DNA of 64,000 nucleotides. It comes from Clostridium sp. TW13. GTDB lineage: Bacteria > Bacillota > Clostridia > Clostridiales > Clostridiaceae. Numbering within the stretch: the first letter of the stretch is position 1; each line of letters opens with the position of its first letter. The notes below the pieces were generated by a model that worked only from the letters and a program-made list of their open reading frames with translations, was not told the origin of the DNA and made no database searches. A program made the position numbers and the translations under genes. Shown piece by piece: positions 55,707 through 64,000 of this stretch. The stretch is taken from assembly GCF_024345225.1 (NCBI RefSeq), contig NZ_BROD01000001.1, positions 3,110,362 to 3,174,361 on the forward strand, in the 5' to 3' direction.

Positions 55707-57983
55707 CTATTCTGACCATTGCTCGTTAATATCTTCATGGTTTTCTGGACTTATAGTATGCTTTACTGGTTCTTTGCCTTCAAGTTCTTCCTCAGAAGCT
55801 TCATTAGTCTCATCAAATTCTGAATCTAAATCTTCTTCATCCTCTCCAGCTACCACAAAGAATATTTCTCTATTTTCAATATCTACATTCTCACATCTTA
55901 CCTTTATTGCATCACCTAATCTGTAAGTCTTCTTTGTTCTTTCTCCAATTAAAGCTAAGTGAGCTTCGTCATAGATATAGTAATCATCAAATAAATCATT
56001 TACGTGAACTAAGCCTTCAATTGTGTTAGGTAGTTCTACAAACATACCAAAGGATGTAACTGATGATATTATTCCTTCGAATTCCTCACCAATTCTCTCA
56101 CTCATATACTCAGCTTTCTTTAAGTCATCAACTTCTCTTTCAGCTTCTTGAGCCACTCTTTCCATCTCTGAAGATTGCTTTGAAGCTGCATCAACTATGC
56201 CCATAAGGTCACTAGAACGTTTTTCATTGATTTGACCGTGTAGATATTCCTTTATTATTCTATGAATTTGAAGGTCTGGATATCTTCTTATTGGTGAAGT
56301 AAAGTGGCAGTAGTATTTTGCTGACAAACCAAAGTGACCTGTACATTGAGGTGCATATCTAGCTTGCATCATACTTCTCAATAAAAGTGTAGAAACCACC
56401 ATTTCTTCCTTCTTACCCTTTACCATGTTTAATACTCCTTGAAGAGTAGATGGATGAGTTTCAGCAGTCCATGGAACTCTGTACCCAAGGTTATATATAA
56501 ACTCTTTAAACTTTTCTAGCTTTTCTGAATCTGGATCCTCATGAATTCTATATACAAATGGAGTTTGAGTCCAGAACATATACTCAGCTATAGTTTCATT
56601 ACATACAAGCATGAATTCTTCTATCATTCTATTGGCTATTTCTCTTTCATATGGTTTTATATCTATAGGTTTCCCAAGTTCATTTAAGATTATCTTAGAC
56701 TCTTCAAAATCAAAGTCTATAGCTCCTCTTTTCATTCTCTTCTTGTTTAAGATGTTGCAAAGTTCTTCCATAGCCTTAAAGTCTTCATAAAGGTAATCAT
56801 ATCTCTTTATAAGCTCTTCATCATGATCCTTAAGAATCTTTGTTACATCTGTATAAGTCATTCTTTCAGAAGTTTTTATTACTGTCTCTGCTATTTCATG
56901 TTGTACGACCTTTCCTGAATGATCAATCTCCATAAAGCAGCTTAAGGCTAATCTATCCACTCTAGGATTTAAGGAACAGATACCATTTGATAACTTCTTA
57001 GGTAACATAGGAATAACTCTATCAATTAGATAAACTGAAGTAGCTCTCTTGAAAGCTTCCTTATCTAAAGGATTGTTTTCTTTTACATAGTGAGTAACGT
57101 CTGCTATGTGTACTCCTAACTTAAAGTTACCATTCTCCAATCTTTCAATTGAAACTGCATCATCTAAGTCCTTAGCATCTTCACCATCAATTGTTACCAT
57201 TCTTATATTTCTTATATCTTTTCTGCCCTTAATTTCTTTTTCTGAAATTTGATCTTCTACATTGTCTGCAAACTTCAATACCTTAGGTGGGAATTCTTCT
57301 GGAAGACCATACTTCTTAGCTATAATTAGTATGTCTATACCAACTTCACCCTTTCTTCCTAAGACTTCTTTTACCTTACCTTCAGGTTTTTTGTCATCTT
57401 GAGCCCATTTAGTTATCTCAACAATAACCACATCTCCATCCCTAGCTCCATTTTTGTCTTTCTTAGAGATAAAGATATCCTTTTGAATTCTCTTATCCTC
57501 AGAAATTACAAAACCAAAGCTTCTTGAATCTTGATAAACTCCAATTACACTCTTATTTGCTCTATCTGTTATCTTAACAATAAGACCTTCACACTTCTTG
57601 CTCTCAGTGTCTTGCTTTGTTATCTTAGCTAGAACTTTATCTCCATTCATTGCTCCATTCATATTGTTTATAGGGATGAAAATATCCTTCATTCCCTCTT
57701 CATCTGGAATGACAAAACCGAAGCCTCTTTGATGTACTTGAAGTTTACCACTTACTAAACCTTCAGTATTTTCATCTACTTGATCTCCCATTTTTTCAAT
57801 GACACCAACTCTGCCACTCTTATCACTAACAACAAGACCTTCTCTTTCCATTGATCTTATTACTTTTTTAAATGCATTATATTCATTTTTATTGATATCA
57901 AAAATTTGTGCTAATTCATATATCTCCATTGGGTTATATGCTGGTTCTCTCATGAACTGTAATAATGTTTGTTTTATTCCCAT
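55707..57983 (-). CDS. rnr: Ribonuclease R
   Basis: 758 aa 3'-5' exoribonuclease. N-terminal winged helix (about 1-65), two cold-shock/OB domains (about 80-230), RNB catalytic domain (about 250-580) with VTIDGEDAKDLDDAVSIE holding the metal-binding aspartates, and S1 domain (about 630-710) followed by an acidic tail rich in Glu/Asp. Degrades structured RNA and, with SmpB-tmRNA, non-stop mRNAs. Ribosome site AAAGGAGG. Followed by smpB 194 bp downstream. Confidence 0.96.
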   Translation of the reverse strand: MGIKQTLLQFMREPAYNPMEIYELAQIFDINKNEYNAFKKVIRSMEREGLVVSDKSGRVGVIEKMGDQVDENTEGLVSGKLQVHQRGFGFVIPDEEGMKDIFIPINNMNGAMNGDKVLAKITKQDTESKKCEGLIVKITDRANKSVIGVYQDSRSFGFVISEDKRIQKDIFISKKDKNGARDGDVVIVEITKWAQDDKKPEGKVKEVLGRKGEVGIDILIIAKKYGLPEEFPPKVLKFADNVEDQISEKEIKGRKDIRNIRMVTIDGEDAKDLDDAVSIERLENGNFKLGVHIADVTHYVKENNPLDKEAFKRATSVYLIDRVIPMLPKKLSNGICSLNPRVDRLALSCFMEIDHSGKVVQHEIAETVIKTSERMTYTDVTKILKDHDEELIKRYDYLYEDFKAMEELCNILNKKRMKRGAIDFDFEESKIILNELGKPIDIKPYEREIANRMIEEFMLVCNETIAEYMFWTQTPFVYRIHEDPDSEKLEKFKEFIYNLGYRVPWTAETHPSTLQGVLNMVKGKKEEMVVSTLLLRSMMQARYAPQCTGHFGLSAKYYCHFTSPIRRYPDLQIHRIIKEYLHGQINEKRSSDLMGIVDAASKQSSEMERVAQEAEREVDDLKKAEYMSERIGEEFEGIISSVTSFGMFVELPNTIEGLVHVNDLFDDYYIYDEAHLALIGERTKKTYRLGDAIKVRCENVDIENREIFFVVAGEDEEDLDSEFDETNEASEEELEGKEPVKHTISPENHEDINEQWSE

Positions 57984-58270
57984 CGTTGTTAACCTCCTTT
58001 AAAGGATCTATTTACTTATTATTTTGTGCCTAACATCAAAATTTAATTCCTACCACACCTCTATAAAACTTAATCAAATCAATTTTGTTAGACATATAAA
58101 GATAAATAACAAGTTCAATATTATAATGTAATTTGAACTTAATTATTATTGAATATATCTTACCCTAATTATATCATATGATTATCCACTATTGGTTAAC
58201 TTATGTAAAGGTATATTTTCATTCCCGTAAATTTTTTTACTTTTATACTCTATTTAACAAAATAGTAATG

Positions 58271-58369
58271 TATATCTTCAACTAGTATTAGATTTATTAT
58301 ATGTATATCTTTATTTGTTACCAAATATATTACATATATATCTTTATTGATTAGCAAGTGTATTACATA
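58271..58369. repeat. Three tandem 33-bp units
   Basis: Units start at 58271, 58304 and 58337, each beginning TATATCTT. The second and third share most positions (TATATCTTTATT..TTA.CAA and TATTACATA); the first is diverged. In the long rnr-secG gap; no known function. Confidence 0.65.
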
Positions 58370-58520
58370 TCATGCTTGTTTCATATTCCGTGTATTTCTA
58401 AATAAAACCACAGGATTTTTTCGATATTTTTTTATGGCTTAACTTAATATATCTCTATTAGTAATCTTGTCCATGTTTTTGATCTATATACCTTATTTAT
58501 TAATTAATAAAAGCGTATGT

Positions 58521-58619
58521 AACTGTTCCACCTAAATGTTGGTAGAATTTTAAGTTATTTTGTCGATTTTTTAGTCGAATTTTGAGAACTTGTCCACCAA
58601 CATTTTAATGGAACAGTTC
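58521..58619. repeat. Long imperfect inverted repeat
   Basis: Arms AACTGTTCCACCTAAATGTT and AACATTTTAATGGAACAGTT pair almost fully, with an inner TTGTCGA/TCGAATTTTGA section. About 99 bp. It could be a terminator-like RNA structure or a small MITE-like element. The 817-base gap between rnr and secG holds no gene. Confidence 0.6.
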
Positions 58620-58752
58620 TATATAGGTTCTACACTTTATTTACCGTCACCTATTATTCAGTATTTTAAATTCTAATTTCTGAATTCTTAATCCTTAATT
58701 CTGCCTTCTTAATTCATACTAAAAGCCTATCTCTATTAGAAATATAAAAATA

Positions 58753-58780
58753 AAAACTCCAGGCCTTAACCTAGAGTTTT
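58753..58780 (-). terminator. Terminator of secG
   Basis: Stem AAAACTC.AGG/CCT.GAGTTTT with loop CCTTAA, T-run on the minus strand side, 20 bp after the secG stop. Confidence 0.8.
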
Positions 58781-58800
58781 GAAGTTGAAGCATACGCTTC

Positions 58801-59028
58801 TTATATTATATTTAATATTACTGTATTGATAGCAAATAATGCTGCTGAAATCGCTGTTACTCTAACTAGCAATACTTCTTTTGTTCTACCTTTATTCTTT
58901 GAGTAGAAAGTTTCACTCTTACCTTGAATAAGTCCACTTAAAGCATCTGCTTTTGATGGTTGAAGTAGTATTGATACTGCAATTATTATTCCTAATATAG
59001 CTTCTACTGCTAATAATGCTATTTTCAA
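58801..59028 (-). CDS. secG: Preprotein translocase subunit SecG
   Basis: Small subunit of the SecYEG channel, 75 aa from the chosen TTG. Two membrane helices (about 2-22 and 52-73) joined by the conserved loop ILLQPSKADALSG. A GTG nine bases upstream is in frame but overlaps the GGGAGGTG ribosome site itself; the TTG gives the family start MKIALLAVEA with eight-base spacing. Between eno and rnr, as in other clostridia. Confidence 0.9.
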   Translation of the reverse strand: MKIALLAVEAILGIIIAVSILLQPSKADALSGLIQGKSETFYSKNKGRTKEVLLVRVTAISAALFAINTVILNII

Positions 59029-59202
59029 ATGAGGCACCTCCCATAAGATGTACTTTATTTCTACATTTTAAATGCTATTCATATGATAGCACATTATAAA
59101 GTTGTTTACAATAACAACTAATACTATATTTTTAAGGTAATTAATTATTACATATAATTTGTAATTATTCATAAATTATGTATACACTTAAACTAGCTTC
59201 AA

Positions 59203-59243
59203 ACAAAAACAAGGTAACTGAATTCACAGCCACCTCGTTTTTG
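59203..59243 (-). terminator. Terminator of eno
   Basis: Stem CAAAAAC.AGGT/ACCT.GTTTTTG with T-rich ends on both strands, about 115 bp after the eno stop. Between this and eno the plus strand shows a degenerate 6-base periodicity (ATCACA/ATATCT-like units, 59251-59310). Confidence 0.65.
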
Positions 59244-59357
59244 TTTTATTTATATTACAATCACAATCACATCAATATTAATATCTACATTTATATTTCC
59301 ACTTGCATTTACATTCGTTATAGTACACTAGTTAAACTAGCTACTTGCAAGCTTATA

Positions 59358-61194
<1,837 letters not shown>

Positions 61195-62433
61195 ATGTCT
61201 TGTAATCATTCAAATGATAATAACGTAGGTTCTGGTACTAGTCCAATTTCAAATACAAATTGCAGATGCACTTGCAATTGCAATTGTGGAGGCGCTGGTG
61301 TAAGTCCAATTTCAGAAATATCACCAATATTCACTTGCCCACCAAAGAAAGAAGTTTGCTGCAATGGAATTCATATTCCTTGTTTCAATCGTTGCACAGC
61401 AAGAACTGCTTTAAACTATGTTGATTCAATATTTGATATCAAAAAGGGTGAAGCTACTGCTGTAACTGCTGATTTTAGAGTTCCACTAACTGGCCCTGGT
61501 GCACAAGAAGCAAACCTTATTTCAAACTTCACATCAAATAATGTTTGGTGCAATCGTGAATTCTCACCAAGTCCAAATGCTAAGTTTATTGTTGAATCTG
61601 CTGCTGCTAGAGTAATAAGCGTTGCTCCATGCAGGCCTTTTGATAATGACGATATCGAAATTAACTGCAAGCCACTTACTTCAGCTCAAAGTGTTACAGC
61701 AATTTCTCCAAACCTATATCAAATTAATTTAGGTGAATTTGCTTCTCAAATTTTCTTTGATGACTGCCGTAATGGTGCTAAAGCAAACATTAGAATAAAG
61801 CCATTTAAGATTGGATACACAATCCAATACACTCTTTGTGGTACAGTAATCGATGGAAACTGCGCATATAAATTCTTCATCAGATTCAACGACACTAATA
61901 GATGTCCATTTAGAGGCGAAGCTGGAGAAATGGATGAACATTGTCACCAAGCACCAGGTCTTGGTGCAGAAGCTTTCTTAGGTGCAAGAAATGTTCCAGA
62001 TGATTTTGCAATGGATTTATTTAACTTTGATAATAATGAAGTTAGTGACTTCATTCCACCACTTCCACCAAAACATCATCATGATGAAAACTGCGACAAG
62101 ATATCAAGCTTTGTAAGAGGTTTATGTATTCCAAGAAGAGCTTCTATCTTCCCACCATATATAAACTTAGTTTACAGCTATGATGTTGATTTCTTTAACT
62201 GTGTATCTATAAAGTATCACAGAGGTATGGGACCAATCGCTGGAGCTGGTCTTCAAGATGCTCAACTTGATGGTCTTGGATGCAATCCATGCCCACCATG
62301 TCCAACATTTGGATACTTTGAGATTAGAGGTACTTCTATAATAACTCCTTCAGTTTTAGCTGAATCAGTTAGACCAATAAGAGCATTATCTTTAATCAAT
62401 CCAGTAGAAGATCCTACTTTTACTGAAGAATAA
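61195..62433 (+). CDS. Cysteine-rich protein, possible spore-surface component
   Basis: 412 aa from the ATG at 61195, which follows TTAAGGAGGATTT; an in-frame ATG 42 bp upstream lacks such a site. The N-terminus is low-complexity: twice SPIS, and a run CRCTCNCNCGG; further Cys are scattered (CNPCPPCP near the C-terminus) with a His cluster PPKHHHDENC. There is no signal peptide or membrane helix. The mature part (about 75-400) is beta-rich. The composition resembles clostridial coat/exosporium proteins that cross-link by disulfides, but I cannot name a family. Monocistronic. Confidence 0.6.
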   Translation: MSCNHSNDNNVGSGTSPISNTNCRCTCNCNCGGAGVSPISEISPIFTCPPKKEVCCNGIHIPCFNRCTARTALNYVDSIFDIKKGEATAVTADFRVPLTGPGAQEANLISNFTSNNVWCNREFSPSPNAKFIVESAAARVISVAPCRPFDNDDIEINCKPLTSAQSVTAISPNLYQINLGEFASQIFFDDCRNGAKANIRIKPFKIGYTIQYTLCGTVIDGNCAYKFFIRFNDTNRCPFRGEAGEMDEHCHQAPGLGAEAFLGARNVPDDFAMDLFNFDNNEVSDFIPPLPPKHHHDENCDKISSFVRGLCIPRRASIFPPYINLVYSYDVDFFNCVSIKYHRGMGPIAGAGLQDAQLDGLGCNPCPPCPTFGYFEIRGTSIITPSVLAESVRPIRALSLINPVEDPTFTEE

Positions 62434-62513
62434 ACAAAATAAAATTCAAGATTTATCTGATTACAAGATTTATATGCTTTAAGTTTAAGGTATTTAAATC
62501 TTGGTACAAAAAT

Positions 62514-62555
62514 AAAACCCAGAAGGAGGCTAAATTTAGCTTTCTTCTGGGTTTC
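62514..62555. terminator. Bidirectional terminator
   Basis: Stem AAACCCAGAAG...GCTAA/TTAGC...CTTCTGGGTTT between the convergent cysteine-rich and ilvC genes. Confidence 0.8.
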
Positions 62556-62708
62556 TCTATAAACATATGGATATTTATTTATAAATATATTTTTTAGCAC
62601 TCTATTAATTTAACTTATCTTTATCTTTATTTGTATTTTATATAGGATATCTTCAAAAACAAGTAGCCCACATGATTAGTTATTTCATATATTGGTTATT
62701 TACAACTA

Positions 62709-63746
<1,038 letters not shown>

Positions 63747-64000
63747 TTATTATTTTATTATTTTATATTTATCTTACATTCCAACTAAAGAATCTCTATC
63801 CTTTTTCATGTAAGGAGTACTTTCTCTATTTTATAGAGAATTAAACTTAACCTAGTTGCTATTTAATACAAGTTAGCTAATTAATATAAGTTACCTATTT
63901 TAATTTTTCAACTTCTCCATTTTGTAAAGAATCATACTCCTTATTTTCTTAAAGAATTTCTACTCCTCATTTAGAAAGTTAAATCAAATTATTAAAGATC

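Noticed and set aside
58271-58369. CRISPR array
   Set aside because: The 33-bp units are directly adjacent without spacers and AT-rich; there are no cas genes.

Overview
The window is very AT-rich (roughly 27-30% G+C by eye). It has strong AGGAGG-type ribosome sites, frequent TTG/GTG starts, and the block eno-secG-rnr-smpB-(uraA)-ssrA with clostridial-type proteins. This points to a Clostridium sensu stricto (cluster I) chromosome; I cannot name the species from sequence alone. Nearly all genes are on the minus strand.

Layout. 0-3.2 kb: a Bce-type peptide-antibiotic module (response regulator, intramembrane-sensing kinase, ABC ATPase, permease cut by the window edge). 3.4-9 kb: a chemoreceptor, a candidate structured RNA, an APH-fold kinase, an alpha/alpha-toroid protein and an azoreductase. 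9.1-15.7 kb: amino-sugar/mannose uptake and catabolism (DUF956, PTS IID, IIC, IIAB; nagB, a GntR regulator and divergent nagA, with two matching operator sites between the last two). 15.8-24.2 kb: lipoprotein, FIST-GGDEF cyclase next to a dead GGDEF fragment, GNAT, CD3324-family regulator, and a three-gene SPFH/zinc-ribbon membrane cluster.

24.5-51.3 kb is an accessory region lying downstream of ssrA (tmRNA). It holds an SF1 helicase-nuclease, an ApeA-like HEPN protein, a membrane-anchored unknown, a PD-(D/E)xK nuclease, a serine-recombinase relic, a Septu pair (PtuA-like ATPase and HNH nuclease), a eukaryotic-type Ser/Thr kinase, a fused ATPase-DUF4435 protein resembling single-chain PARIS beside an EEP-family nuclease, and an LCAT-like lipase with a small membrane partner. 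A flavin module (FMN reductases, an ApbE-dependent flavoprotein reductase, LysR, ApbE) and an Mpl/MurC ligase interrupt it. Two related repeat families sit immediately 3' of seven accessory transcription units. One family carries the last 11 nt of tmRNA followed by a hairpin, and the ssrA tail plus its terminator is duplicated at 42.7 kb. The picture is of serial insertion or swapping of defence cassettes at the ssrA 3' end.

51.3-64 kb is conserved chromosome: ssrA, a TPR protein, uraA with a PyrR-loop-like hairpin at its ribosome site, smpB, rnr, secG, eno, a cysteine-rich protein of possible spore-surface type, and ilvC.

No CRISPR array, tRNA, rRNA or intact transposase was seen.
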